This document shows, one piece after another, positions 8,187-18,051 of a DNA stretch of 64,000 bases; position 1 is the stretch's first letter; every line of letters begins with the position of its first letter. Location of the stretch: contig NZ_JANADR010000001.1 in NCBI RefSeq assembly GCF_024199925.1, positions 6,823,501 through 6,887,500 on the forward strand, written 5' to 3'. The notes beneath the pieces were generated by a model. The model had not been told where the DNA came from. It saw only the letters and a list, made by a program, of their open reading frames with translations, and searched no databases. This DNA is from Bradyrhizobium sp. CCGUVB1N3. GTDB lineage: Bacteria; Pseudomonadota; Alphaproteobacteria; Rhizobiales; Xanthobacteraceae. A program made the translations under genes and the position numbers.

Positions 8187-8260
8187 GCGGGCGTAGTTCA
8201 ATGGTAGAACACTAGCTTCCCAAGCTAGTTACGTGGGTTCGATTCCCATCGCCCGCTCCA
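8187..8260 (+). tRNA. tRNA-Gly (anticodon CCC)
   Basis: 74-nt cloverleaf with encoded CCA. The acceptor arms are GCGGGCG (8187-8193) and CGCCCGC before TCCA. The D arm is GTTC/GAAC with AATGGTA in the loop. The anticodon stem is CTAGC/GCTAG around the loop TTCCCAA, so the anticodon is CCC. The T arm is GTGGG TTCGATT CCCAT. All stems pair. The 3' half from the anticodon loop on is the left attachment site of the island. Confidence 0.95.
8215..8260 (+). repeat. Left attachment site (attL) in tRNA-Gly
   Basis: GCTTCCCAAGCT (8215-8226), then GGGTTCGATTCCC and TCGCCCGCTCCA (8235-8260), are repeated at 45688-45733 with differences only between the two blocks and at one T-arm position. Matching tRNA 3' ends around a tyrosine-integrase element are the classic mark of site-specific integration. 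Confidence 0.85.
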
Positions 8261-8281
8261 ACATCCCGAAAGTTTCTCGCG

Positions 8282-8776
8282 CTATTCTTCCCATTGCTCG
8301 GCGCCGTCTTTCGTCAATCTATATCGCTCGGTCGTTACTTGGCCGCTCGCGTTGCGGCGGCGAATAGTCATTTCGCCGTCGGGACTCACGGTCGACTTGG
8401 TCTTTGACCAGATTTGGCTCCCATGTCCGAATACTGTCAGCGCTGTCCGCAGTCCTCCCACCGTTGACTGCAGATCGCCGTTAGCCCCGGGGAGCACAAC
8501 AACTCCTGGATTTCGATGCTCTGGAAGCAGCGTGTCGTCCAAGAAATCACTATCGTGCGTCCATATCATTCTTTTCTCTCGCCATGCGTACGCGGCGATC
8601 TCCGCATCATCTTTCCCAGCTAGCCCGACATCACCCGCAAACTCCACATTGCAGCCTTGGTCTCTCAGAAATTGGGCAACATCCGCACCGACGTTCTCGT
8701 CTACTAGGATGCGTGCCTTGCCCTTTAGCGCGTCTAGAACGCTCTTGGGTGCTTCCGGTAGTTCCTGCCACGGCAT
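8282..8776 (-). CDS. DUF5615 PIN-like protein
   Basis: 164-aa protein. Residues about 22-100 match the DUF5615/Mut7-C type PIN-like fold: ARILVDENVGADVAQFLRDQG opens with the first acidic site (DEN), and IWTHDSDFLDD carries the second Asp cluster. These are putative RNases, often toxins paired with a DUF433 antitoxin. Here no antitoxin gene is seen next to it. The C-terminal 60 residues (TTERYRLTKDGAEQWEE) are an extension to the usual domain. It is the first gene inside the island and points towards the tRNA. Confidence 0.7.
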   Translation of the reverse strand: MPWQELPEAPKSVLDALKGKARILVDENVGADVAQFLRDQGCNVEFAGDVGLAGKDDAEIAAYAWREKRMIWTHDSDFLDDTLLPEHRNPGVVVLPGANGDLQSTVGGLRTALTVFGHGSQIWSKTKSTVSPDGEMTIRRRNASGQVTTERYRLTKDGAEQWEE

Positions 8777-8923
8777 GATGCTCTCCCCATTGCGATCAAC
8801 AGACTCGACGCAGATCGTTGCGTCCCAACAATTTCTGTGGTGTATCGCTTTTTAATGCAACTGTGGATAACTTTTCTTGACGACCGTGCGCGCGCGCATC
8901 TTGAGAATTTCTTGAGTTTTGTC

Positions 8924-8987
8924 ATCTCGGATAGCCGAGAACTCAAATGTTTGCTTCATGAAAGCAAACTATCTCGGATAGCCGAGA
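8924..8987. promoter_or_regulatory. Array of three palindromes upstream of the RHS gene
   Basis: The 17-mer ATCTCGGATAGCCGAGA occurs at 8924-8940 and 8971-8987, and each copy is itself an inverted repeat (TCTCGG/CCGAGA). Between them lies a third hairpin, GTTTGCTT-CATGA-AAGCAAAC (about 8949-8969). The copies are 47 bp apart, roughly 4.5 helical turns. This is a good candidate operator, or a leader structure, for the large gene at 9126. A TTGACA at 9068 may be its -35 box. Confidence 0.5.
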
Positions 8988-9125
8988 TGGTGCTTTCCGG
9001 AAACAGTTTCTAGGTCTGTCAACTTTTCTGAACATTTTTCTCGCGAAAAACGCGTTCGTTTTGCGGCTTGACAGATTTTAGCTCGCGTACACTTGCGGGC
9101 ATAGCAATCTAAATTTCCAAACCGT

Positions 9126-12100
9126 ATGGAGCTGGGGCAAACACTTTGGAACGTTCGGCTACTCGCACTCAAGAGGTTCGTTGCGGCTGCGCTCGCGATC
9201 TCATTTGCCCTTGCTCCAGTAAGCACTGCGCTCGCTCAAGAGGCCGGCACGGATACCGTAGCGACAGATACCGGAGCAACTACTCAAACAGCCGACCCGA
9301 CGACACCGCCGCCAGCTCTATCGATCCCAGGTGTCGATTCGATTTCATCCAATGCTGAGAGTGATTCCGCGGCATCTTCCGCGGGTAGCGGCTCTCAAGT
9401 AGCCTCACCGACTGACGCAAAATCAACCGAGACTACAGATTCATCGCAGACTACCAACGCCAGTACGCAGTCGCTATCGAGCAGCTTTGGTGGTGGAGAT
9501 CCAACCTCACCTGAGCCATCACTCTTCACCTTGCAAAATACGCGACCCAAGGCGGATGGACAGTCGGGAGCGCTCATCCAGAATATCGCCATTGACGTCC
9601 CGCCAGGCCGCAATGGCCTGCAGCCAGACCTGTCACTTCAGTACAACAGCCAACGAACAGAAGACAGCATCGTCGGGTATGGCTGGACGGTTACCATTCC
9701 ATACATCAAGCGGCTCAACAAGACTGGTTCGCAAGATCTCTACAACACGCAATACTTCACTTCGTCCATCGACGGAGAACTAGCGACCACCTCAACGACG
9801 ACAACCGCGTTTGGTGCGAAGGTCGATGATGGGCACTTCAATGCGTACTCGTTCGTCAACAATGTGTGGACGATGTATGACAAGAGCGGCACGCGGTACA
9901 CTTTCGGCGCAAGCGATAACGCTCAGCAGAATGCGTCTGCGAGTTCGACCAAGATATATACCTGGATGTTGCAAGAAATCCGCGACACCAACAACAACTA
10001 CGTACGGTACGTTTACGCGAAGGATAGCGGGCAAATATATCCGCTGAAAATCTTATACACCGGAAATGGTTCGACAGACGGTGTCTTCACCGTAACATTC
10101 GCGACCTCAACACGATCTGACGCCTACACGAACTATTTGCCGGGCTTCAAGGCTACCACCAATCACCGCATCTCGCAGATCACCGCGGCCGTAAACGGAA
10201 ATGTCGTCCGTGAATATAACTTGTCATATACGACAGGAAACAACGGCAACCGCTCACTCCTCTCAAGCGTGCAAGAAAACGGATACGACGCCAATCATCA
10301 GAATCAGGTCTCATATCCGGCGATAACTTTCGGCTATATTTCGAGCACGACGGCGTTTGTCTGGCCGGTTGCAGGTCTTGGATCCGGCGCAGCTTCCGGG
10401 CACGTGATTGCTGATGTAAACGGCAACAGCATCAATGACGTTACGGCATTTGTATCGAATGGCGGAGCCCCGCCAACGCTCACTGGCACGGTTTGGCAAG
10501 AAGGCAATACAAATTCAGCGGCGAGCGTAACTCCACCTGAATTCTGGAGCGATACCCAAAGCGGCTGCGACGCACCAAGGCCGGACGAACGCGGCACGCG
10601 CTTTGTCGATGTGAATGCTGACGGAAAAGCCGACGTGGTGCAATCCATCATGGTAGCTAGTTCTACTCAGCAGCTGTTCTTGAATGCATATTCTACATCG
10701 ACTGGGTATAGCTGGGTCGCGCAGGCGAGCACGAGTTGGAACGGGGTGCTTCCCGCATTTGCAAGCTTCAACACTGACAGTACGCGCACGACACTCGGCA
10801 TTTTCGGCGACGTTAACGGCGACGGCTTGCCCGACTTTGAGCAGCGTGTAGATTCCGTATCGACCGGCGCCTACCTGGGAAACGGCTCAGCTTGGACTAG
10901 TGCTTCATCTACTAATTTCTCGCCAGCCCTAGCGATGCCTTGGCCGACCCCGACTGGCTACAATTCGCAGCTTGTCGATATCAATAGCGACGGACTCGAT
11001 GATTGGGTGTCGTCGCAAAACGGCATAACGCAGGTCCAGCTGAACAACGGCACTGGATGGGACAGTGGTCCAGATCACACGTGGGATCTCGGGACGACAA
11101 CGCTGTATCAGTCGCCCGATGACGCCACAACGTTTTACGATCGCGGCATTCGCTTTGTCGACATCAACGGTGACGGACTGATCGACGTGGTACGCTCGTA
11201 TCAAATGACCCAGCCCGCGAACAATCTCGCGCCGCGAGCGGAGGTCGGCACTCTAAACTGGGTGTTTCTGAACGCTGGCACGGGCTGGGCTACCAGCACG
11301 CTGTATACGTTTCCGACACCAATTTCCCAGCCGCAGGTCGTTGGGGGAGCCTGGAGCGGCGTCGTTTGTCACAACGAATATGCAAACTTCACCGGCAATG
11401 GCCAGAATGCGCAAGATGTACTCTCTTCCATTACGTACCCGCAGGGCGGGACGACAACGATCGCATACTCAAAGACCGCACAGCAGGGCACTAACAACAA
11501 TGAACTTCCTGTTTCTCTCCTGACGGTCTCCAGCATCACTACGAGCGACGGCTTGGGCACCACATATCGAAAGGACTACACGTATTCAGGTGGTCAGATG
11601 TACCTTAGCCAAGGCGTCCGCAATCGAAAGTTCGGTGGGTTCCTGACCGTCACGGAAACAGACCCGAATACGATCACGAAGACATACTACGACCAGGGCA
11701 ATTCCGTTAGCACGTCAGTCGGAGAACAGAGCGACGGCTACGGACAAATCAATCATCCGTTCCGCATTGATGTGCAGAGCGCCGCCAACAATCAGTTGGT
11801 GAAGCAAACGTTCAGCCGTTGGGACGCGACATCAACCTTCGTTGGGAACACCACATTTGTAAACCTCGCGCGGCAGGTAACGCAGGACTACGACTCCGCG
11901 GGAGTAACGCATCGTGATACCGCAACAGACTATGCGTACTCGACGAGTACGGGAAACGTAACGACCATAACTCGCTATGGCGAAGTCACTGGCAACTCCG
12001 ATGGGACGTTCAGCGACACCGGCTCGGACAAGAGCACGGAGACATTCCTGTATGCAGTTTCCACGACCACACAGGCGACCGGCCTGCCATATGACGATAC

Positions 12101-15100
12101 GGTAGTCGACCAGAGCTCAAACAAAGTACGCGAGACACGCCACACGTACGACGGCCTCTCGCTCGGAAGCCTCACTAAAGGCAATGAGACAAAGACTGAG
12201 AATTGGATATCGAGCTCGACTTACGCCTCCAGTACCAAGGCATATGATGGCACCTACGGCCTGGTGACACAGTCGCGCGATCCGATAGGCAACCTTTCGA
12301 CCTCTACGCTCGACACCAACAACTTGTATGTGGCAACGACGACCAATCCGCTTTTCCAGACCACAGGATATTCGTACGACTACTCGACAGGGAAGACAAA
12401 GACCGTCTTCGACGCCAATCGCCGCCTCTATGTAACCCTATACGATGGCCTGGGACGAATAGCGACGACAAGCATTCCCGACCCTAGCAGCGGCTCAACG
12501 GTGACGAAAACTACGTACGCTTACACGGACAGTTCAACACCTGGCTCGACGAGCATCACTCAGACCGACTATCTAAACGCTGCAACGTCCTCGGTAGCGT
12601 ATACGTACTTCGATGGCCTCAACCGCAAATTACAATCTCGAAGGCAGGCGCAGAACAGCAACTACATCATCAAGGATTGGTCGTATAACAATGTAGGGCT
12701 GCTGCGCAGAGAATCACTCCCATATTTTGCAACGGGCGCTGCGCGAAGCAGTGCGACCACGAGCGCTGCGCTCTTTAGCACCTACACATACGACCCATTG
12801 CGGCGGGTCACGAATATCGCAACCGCAGTCGGAAGCACGACAAACTCGTACAACGCGTGGACGGTCTCGACCGTAGACCCACGAGGGAAAACGAAGGATT
12901 TCACTAAAGATGCATACGGAAATCTGGCTACCGTCGCTGAGCACATTGCAACGACCACAGCAACCACGACATATGCTTGGGATCTCAACAAGAACCTGAC
13001 GAAAATTACGGACTCTCTCGGCAATGTCCGCAACTTCACCTACGATGGCCTCGGCAACAAGCTTACGGCGCAAGACCTCCATGCCACGGGTGACTCTTCG
13101 TTTGGAACCGCGACGAGCACGTACGATGTTGCAAGCAACGTAACGCAAACGGTCGACGCCAAGAGCCAGACAGTCAATTACACCTACGACGCCTTAAACC
13201 GCGTTCTCACGGAAGACTACACGGGCTCTGCAGGGACCGAAGTATCGTACGCATATGATGCCTGCCAGGACGGCGCGGGGAGATTGTGCGCAGCAACTAC
13301 GACTGATGCTGTAACAAATCTGACCTATAACCCTGACGGCGCGGTAGCATCGGAAAAGAAGACCATCGACTCCATCTCGTACACGACCTCGTATGTGTAT
13401 GATCGACAGGGAAATGTCACGGACATGACGTATCCGGACGGCTCACTCGTGAAATATCTGTTCGACAATAACGCGCTTCTCTACACTATTGCGAGAAAAG
13501 CGCCAGGCGGGCCAAAGTTCGTAAATGCAGTCATTTCTATCCAATACAGCCCGACCGGAGCACCAACATCCATTCTCTTCGGCAGCGGCGTAACGACGAA
13601 TAAGACGTACGACGGCAACAATCTATACCGGCTCATCCGCATTAATTCCGTCGCCTCTACCACGCAGATCGGCGGAGGCAGTGGCGGCACAGGCCAACTC
13701 GGTGCCGCTCAAGACCCTCTCGGCACGCTGGCGCTTGCAGGTACTAAAGCAGTGGAGGTAACAGCGAAGGTTGCGGCTGCGATCCAGCCGCGCGTACTGC
13801 AGAAAGTAACGGCCGAGCCTATTGCAGTTGCTGGCGGCGCTTCGGTAACTCTGATTGCAACCACATCCACCACTACACAGCCGAGCATCCTCAGTAAGCT
13901 TACCGGTCAATCTGCAAAGCAAAGAGCCGACGTAAAAGGTCAAGAGCTCGCGAAAGTAGGCCCGCTGGCCCGCCTTACGCACGGCAACTACGACATCCAG
14001 ATCGTCTCGATGGGCCACATCAAGGGCGGCGTCGTTGTCTTCGCTCGCGCATGGGATTCGAGTGGAAGGCAAATGGGATTTGGGCCCGACGGTAGCGTCG
14101 ATATCGAACGCTTCCTCATCTACAATCCGCCGATCCTGGTGCCAGACGCTGCTGGACCTATTGCTCGCCAGCATACAAGCACCACGACGGGGGAAAATGA
14201 TACGCAGCGCTTCCGCGAAGACCCGAAAGAGGCGCTGTTACAGACCCTCGACCATATCATCAGCGTCAAAGGCCTCAAATTCGGGCCGGAAAATATCGTC
14301 GCCGGAAAAGTCGGAAACACGACATCAACATTCTTCCCGGATGCCAACCCTGAAACGTCGTCGGTGGACGGGTCTGTCGGCCGATGTTCAATGTGCCATG
14401 GCGGAAGCAACGAAACATGGTCGGCACTAGTAGCCGGGACAGGAACGGATGCTAACGACAGCACATCGAACCAATACCTGGTATATGCGCGATGCGACAA
14501 CACGAACACCAACTGCAACGAGCTCGATCGCGCGATCTTTGAGTTCGATACGTCCCCAATTCCGATTGGCAACTACATATCATCCTCCACGCTCTCCGTA
14601 TATGGGCTAGAGAGCGGAGGCACTGCTGGCTTCATGACAGACGCAACGATAAGCGTCTACGGCGTAAGTCCTGCCTCGACCACGGCACTTACGGCGAGCG
14701 ACTACCAGACATTCGGCACGACCGCATATAGCAGTACGACATTGCAGTTGGACACGACATGGAACGAGGCTGGCTACAACAATTACTCCCTGAACGCGGC
14801 AGGTATTGCGGCGATTCAGAAAGGTGCGGTCACGAAACTCGGCATGCGAAATGCCAACTACGACGCCGCAAATGTCGCTCCTTCCGTGCCGGGCATTCCT
14901 GCCTCAGTACACTTCGAAATCCAAACGGCCGATTTCGCGGGGACCACAGAAGACCCGACGCTCGTCGTGGAACACAATTCCAATAACACAGGAGCGCTTC
15001 AGGATCTGTACTACACGTACGACGCCGACGGAAACCCTGCGCAAATCAATGATCAATCGAATCACAATGGAGCGCGAGACGTCTTTTACACTTACGACGA

Positions 15101-17219
15101 TGTAAACAGAATGACCTCCGCTTCTACCACAATTGCGAGCACCACGCCGTATTCACAGACATTCACGTACAACTTGATTGGCGGGTTCACTAACAAGTCC
15201 GATGTTGGAAACTACACCTATGCGGGCACCGGCAACGCAAACCCGCACGCGCCGACGACGATCAATGGTGTGACACAAACGTACGATAATAATGGCAACC
15301 TCACTTCTGCTGGCTCGCAGAAGAACGCTTGGGACTATCGTAACCGTGTGACCTCTGCCGGTAATGGCGCAGCGACGTCGACGTACGGGTATGACTACCA
15401 GAACCAACGCGTCCGCAAGGTATTCCAGAATGCGACGACGACCTACCCGAACAAATACATGATGAAGACGTCGGCCACGACAACTGACTACATCTACATG
15501 GGCGACACCATCATTGCCGAGATAGAAGCCGGAAGCGCATCGTCTACGGGGAGCGGCGGAGGAGGTGGAGGTGGCACTTCAACATCGACACCCGCCCTTG
15601 TGCAGAGCACCCTTGCGCATGGTGCGACATCGGCAACATTTGGAAGCGCAGTAACCAGCGGGAACCTAGTCCTCGTCGGCATCACTGCCTACAACCAAAC
15701 GCTCGCGTCCAATCAGATCACCGACAACAAAGGCAACACGTATACGAAAGCCGCGGAAGCCATAAACGGCACCGACCATGCCGCCATCTACTACGCCAAA
15801 AACGTAACCGGCGGCTCTAGTTTCCAGGTCTCTTCCGGCGCAGTCGACGGCACCATCGCCATTCACGAATACTCAGGCATTGCGACTTCCACCAGTCCCT
15901 TCGTCGCATCCAGCACCCTCACCGGCACCTCCAACAAACCCCACACCAACGCTGCCGCCTCCACGGTAGGCAACTCGCTCTTCTTCTCAGTCGCATGGAG
16001 CAATACGAGCGGCGATACGTGGACGGCTGGTAACGGCTACGCGATCCGCCAGCAGGAGACCGACAACAACACCTACGAACGCCTCGCGACTGAAGACCAG
16101 GTCATCGCAAACGCGTCAAGCTCGGTTGCTTGGTACACAACCACATCAAATGATTCCTACGCTGCAGCCCTCGCCATCTTCAAGCCGCTGGTCACGACAG
16201 GCGGCGGCAGCGGAGGAGGAACAAGCACCACAACCTACGCCACCACAACCCGCTACTTCCTGCCTGACCACCTGAACAGTACGAATGTGGTGACCGACGC
16301 GAGCGGCACACCTATCCAAGTGCTCGACGCTTACCCGTACGGTTCAACCCGCATCAATCAGCAATTCAGTGGATATAACGAAGCGAAGCAATACGTCGGG
16401 CAGTACGCGGACCCCGAGACGAATCTCTCATATCTGCAGGCAAGGTACTACGATGGCAGTAAAGGAGAGTTCCTAAGTGAGGACCCGGTCTTCCTTGGTG
16501 ACCCGCGGCAGCAAGTGCTTACCGACCCGCAGACCCTAAATAGCTATAGCTACGCGAACGACAACCCCATAACGAACAGCGACCCGACGGGGCGAGCTGG
16601 GGCTAGTGCTATACTTTTCCAAGGAGCGCCGTCAGCTGTCGCAGGTGCAGGGGCGTACTTGACCCCTCAAACCTTGGGCCTCTCCGCGCTCGTGGTCGGA
16701 GCGGGCTTTGGTGCTGTTTATCTAGCGGGCCGCCTAAGTGCGGAGGCCCCGTACCCCTATGGCACTCCAGGGTATTTCCAAGCCGCTACACTGGCGCGCG
16801 GCAACGCGGGTGGTACAGATTTTCAGCCTCCGAACATGCCGCCCAAAAATCCTTGGGGGAAGGCGATACTTACCGTCGGAGTTTCGATTGCAGCAACAGT
16901 GACGCTTGCGGATTATTGCGGCGACTGGTGCATGAATGCCATCTTTCCGGGAATAGTCCCGCGGGGCTTCGACCCAAATAATCCTAATCCGGTTGTTAGT
17001 CTTCCTGGCATGACAATCGGTGGAAGCCCTTCCGCTCACACTGCTTGCGGCACGCTTTGCTCTGCGCCGCAGCAGCCGAGAGCTTCCAGCAATTCCGCAT
17101 CCGCACCGAGAACATCGTCAGGCTCTTCAGCGGGTGCATCTTCTGGCGGAAGCGGTTCGGGTGCAGGTACTTGGGGCGTAGTCGGTCCTGGGTCGTTCAA
17201 TCCGTATATGCCGCACTAG
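9126..17219 (+). CDS. Giant secreted SpvB/RHS-repeat protein
   Basis: 2697 aa. Signal peptide: LKRFVAAALAISFALAPVSTALAQ. A Ser/Thr-rich linker runs to about 130. An SpvB-like domain follows at about 131-420 (PPGRNGLQPDLSLQYNSQ, VGYGW). FG-GAP/VCBS-type DxNxDGxxD repeats occur at about 429, 492, 560, 619 and 679. YD repeats span about 810-1500. A low-complexity linker and an isolated CSMCH (Cys1754, Cys1757, His1758) come next. Residues 1772-1952 resemble a DNRLRE-type beta domain. YD repeats resume to 2135, and a beta domain flanked by Gly/Ser/Thr linkers lies at about 2156-2355. The RHS core is at about 2376-2492 (YLQARYYDGSKGEFLSEDP, NSYSYANDNPI). The variable tail of about 205 residues has hydrophobic stretches and low complexity. 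It resembles TcB/TcC-like cocoon toxins, but no known toxin domain is seen in the tail. No strong ribosome site decides the start. Confidence 0.85.
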   Translation: MELGQTLWNVRLLALKRFVAAALAISFALAPVSTALAQEAGTDTVATDTGATTQTADPTTPPPALSIPGVDSISSNAESDSAASSAGSGSQVASPTDAKSTETTDSSQTTNASTQSLSSSFGGGDPTSPEPSLFTLQNTRPKADGQSGALIQNIAIDVPPGRNGLQPDLSLQYNSQRTEDSIVGYGWTVTIPYIKRLNKTGSQDLYNTQYFTSSIDGELATTSTTTTAFGAKVDDGHFNAYSFVNNVWTMYDKSGTRYTFGASDNAQQNASASSTKIYTWMLQEIRDTNNNYVRYVYAKDSGQIYPLKILYTGNGSTDGVFTVTFATSTRSDAYTNYLPGFKATTNHRISQITAAVNGNVVREYNLSYTTGNNGNRSLLSSVQENGYDANHQNQVSYPAITFGYISSTTAFVWPVAGLGSGAASGHVIADVNGNSINDVTAFVSNGGAPPTLTGTVWQEGNTNSAASVTPPEFWSDTQSGCDAPRPDERGTRFVDVNADGKADVVQSIMVASSTQQLFLNAYSTSTGYSWVAQASTSWNGVLPAFASFNTDSTRTTLGIFGDVNGDGLPDFEQRVDSVSTGAYLGNGSAWTSASSTNFSPALAMPWPTPTGYNSQLVDINSDGLDDWVSSQNGITQVQLNNGTGWDSGPDHTWDLGTTTLYQSPDDATTFYDRGIRFVDINGDGLIDVVRSYQMTQPANNLAPRAEVGTLNWVFLNAGTGWATSTLYTFPTPISQPQVVGGAWSGVVCHNEYANFTGNGQNAQDVLSSITYPQGGTTTIAYSKTAQQGTNNNELPVSLLTVSSITTSDGLGTTYRKDYTYSGGQMYLSQGVRNRKFGGFLTVTETDPNTITKTYYDQGNSVSTSVGEQSDGYGQINHPFRIDVQSAANNQLVKQTFSRWDATSTFVGNTTFVNLARQVTQDYDSAGVTHRDTATDYAYSTSTGNVTTITRYGEVTGNSDGTFSDTGSDKSTETFLYAVSTTTQATGLPYDDTVVDQSSNKVRETRHTYDGLSLGSLTKGNETKTENWISSSTYASSTKAYDGTYGLVTQSRDPIGNLSTSTLDTNNLYVATTTNPLFQTTGYSYDYSTGKTKTVFDANRRLYVTLYDGLGRIATTSIPDPSSGSTVTKTTYAYTDSSTPGSTSITQTDYLNAATSSVAYTYFDGLNRKLQSRRQAQNSNYIIKDWSYNNVGLLRRESLPYFATGAARSSATTSAALFSTYTYDPLRRVTNIATAVGSTTNSYNAWTVSTVDPRGKTKDFTKDAYGNLATVAEHIATTTATTTYAWDLNKNLTKITDSLGNVRNFTYDGLGNKLTAQDLHATGDSSFGTATSTYDVASNVTQTVDAKSQTVNYTYDALNRVLTEDYTGSAGTEVSYAYDACQDGAGRLCAATTTDAVTNLTYNPDGAVASEKKTIDSISYTTSYVYDRQGNVTDMTYPDGSLVKYLFDNNALLYTIARKAPGGPKFVNAVISIQYSPTGAPTSILFGSGVTTNKTYDGNNLYRLIRINSVASTTQIGGGSGGTGQLGAAQDPLGTLALAGTKAVEVTAKVAAAIQPRVLQKVTAEPIAVAGGASVTLIATTSTTTQPSILSKLTGQSAKQRADVKGQELAKVGPLARLTHGNYDIQIVSMGHIKGGVVVFARAWDSSGRQMGFGPDGSVDIERFLIYNPPILVPDAAGPIARQHTSTTTGENDTQRFREDPKEALLQTLDHIISVKGLKFGPENIVAGKVGNTTSTFFPDANPETSSVDGSVGRCSMCHGGSNETWSALVAGTGTDANDSTSNQYLVYARCDNTNTNCNELDRAIFEFDTSPIPIGNYISSSTLSVYGLESGGTAGFMTDATISVYGVSPASTTALTASDYQTFGTTAYSSTTLQLDTTWNEAGYNNYSLNAAGIAAIQKGAVTKLGMRNANYDAANVAPSVPGIPASVHFEIQTADFAGTTEDPTLVVEHNSNNTGALQDLYYTYDADGNPAQINDQSNHNGARDVFYTYDDVNRMTSASTTIASTTPYSQTFTYNLIGGFTNKSDVGNYTYAGTGNANPHAPTTINGVTQTYDNNGNLTSAGSQKNAWDYRNRVTSAGNGAATSTYGYDYQNQRVRKVFQNATTTYPNKYMMKTSATTTDYIYMGDTIIAEIEAGSASSTGSGGGGGGGTSTSTPALVQSTLAHGATSATFGSAVTSGNLVLVGITAYNQTLASNQITDNKGNTYTKAAEAINGTDHAAIYYAKNVTGGSSFQVSSGAVDGTIAIHEYSGIATSTSPFVASSTLTGTSNKPHTNAAASTVGNSLFFSVAWSNTSGDTWTAGNGYAIRQQETDNNTYERLATEDQVIANASSSVAWYTTTSNDSYAAALAIFKPLVTTGGGSGGGTSTTTYATTTRYFLPDHLNSTNVVTDASGTPIQVLDAYPYGSTRINQQFSGYNEAKQYVGQYADPETNLSYLQARYYDGSKGEFLSEDPVFLGDPRQQVLTDPQTLNSYSYANDNPITNSDPTGRAGASAILFQGAPSAVAGAGAYLTPQTLGLSALVVGAGFGAVYLAGRLSAEAPYPYGTPGYFQAATLARGNAGGTDFQPPNMPPKNPWGKAILTVGVSIAATVTLADYCGDWCMNAIFPGIVPRGFDPNNPNPVVSLPGMTIGGSPSAHTACGTLCSAPQQPRASSNSASAPRTSSGSSAGASSGGSGSGAGTWGVVGPGSFNPYMPH

Positions 17220-17268
17220 GTATGCAAGGAAGCGAATTTCATTATCAATTAGCATTCAAATTATCTCT

Positions 17269-17580
17269 ATGACCGTGTCTTCGTTAGTCGAACTCGTAGG
17301 GTCAATGGCAATGATCGTTATTGGCTCGTACCTGTTCATCCAGAATTATCGCTATTGGCAACGATATGGATTTCGCATCTATGTTTATGGGTTCACTGCT
17401 GGAGGAAGCTTCGCTCTCGTCGCGTGTTGGGTAATCATTTCGCGCTATCTTCTACCGGAGTTCTTTACACTAGACAGTCACACGGTAGATTTGTTGACTT
17501 TGTCGCGCCGCATCTTATTGCCCATCGTGCTCGTGTACTTCGCGGTCACAGGCTATTGGCAATATTTTCTGAACGAGTAG
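17269..17580 (+). CDS. Small membrane protein downstream of RHS
   Basis: 103 aa with about three predicted membrane helices: LVELVGSMAMIVIGSYLFI, FTAGGSFALVACWVIISRYLL and ILLPIVLVYFAVTGYWQYF. It starts 49 bp after the RHS stop in the same direction. RHS and Tc-like genes often carry a small immunity gene directly downstream, and its membrane location would suit a hydrophobic toxin tail. That role is inference; no family was recognised. Confidence 0.6.
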   Translation: MTVSSLVELVGSMAMIVIGSYLFIQNYRYWQRYGFRIYVYGFTAGGSFALVACWVIISRYLLPEFFTLDSHTVDLLTLSRRILLPIVLVYFAVTGYWQYFLNE

Positions 17581-17602
17581 AAAGCTGCTCGTCCCGACAC
17601 TC

Positions 17603-17902
17603 ATGCGCATGGACTACAACTCATGGCAAGAAATCCAGAAGAACGAAGTCGTTCGCAAACGTCTTGCGAAAAGGATTGTGCGTGAATGCTTTCGCGATGG
17701 AGAGTTCGAGAATATTCATGCAAATGCTGTCGAGCTGGACGATGATGCAGTGCAGGCAATCATGACCGATGCTGTTAATCGCACGCATGTGTTTCTGTCG
17801 AAATTGTCCAACGCAATGGGCGACTTAATCGTCGAACGCCTCAAAGAACAGGACGACGTTCCAGACTGGGACGACCCGGAAGACGCAAACCTTTTCGGAT
17901 GA
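17603..17902 (+). CDS. Small acidic hypothetical protein
   Basis: 99-aa, mostly helical, acidic protein (MDYNSWQEIQKNEVVRKRLAKRIVRECFRDGEF, then VELDDDAVQAIMTDAVNRTH and an acidic tail DDVPDWDDPEDANLFG). It begins 22 bp after the small membrane protein and may be in the same transcript as the RHS gene. No domain recognised. Confidence 0.55.
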   Translation: MRMDYNSWQEIQKNEVVRKRLAKRIVRECFRDGEFENIHANAVELDDDAVQAIMTDAVNRTHVFLSKLSNAMGDLIVERLKEQDDVPDWDDPEDANLFG

Positions 17903-17914
17903 CCCCGGTCAAAG

Positions 17915-18050
17915 TTAATGCAGGCGTTGCCGTAGCTTCTTGATAATCGCTCGCAAATCGTCCGCGTACTCTTGAACTATTCGGCGCGCCTCTTCCAACC
18001 GCGACCCCGGCGCGCCTTGCCTCTCATGGTGTCTTGCACGCGACTGCTAA
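17915..18050 (-). pseudogene. C-terminal remnant of a small coiled protein
   Basis: In the frame ending at 17915 the minus strand reads ERQGAPGSRLEEARRIVQEY, then ADDLRAIIKKLRQRLH and a stop. This is a plausible helical tail, but there is no start codon with a ribosome site: a stop precedes it at the end of the metallopeptidase gene. It is probably the remains of a gene whose front was lost. Low certainty. Confidence 0.3.
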
Positions 18051-18051
18051 A

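Noticed and set aside
8924..8987. CRISPR-like repeat pair
   Set aside because: Only two copies, palindromic, with a hairpin rather than a spacer between them, and no cas genes.
14381..14401. CxxCH in the giant protein as a haem site
   Set aside because: A single motif in a low-complexity linker without a cytochrome fold around it. Chance or a metal site is more likely.
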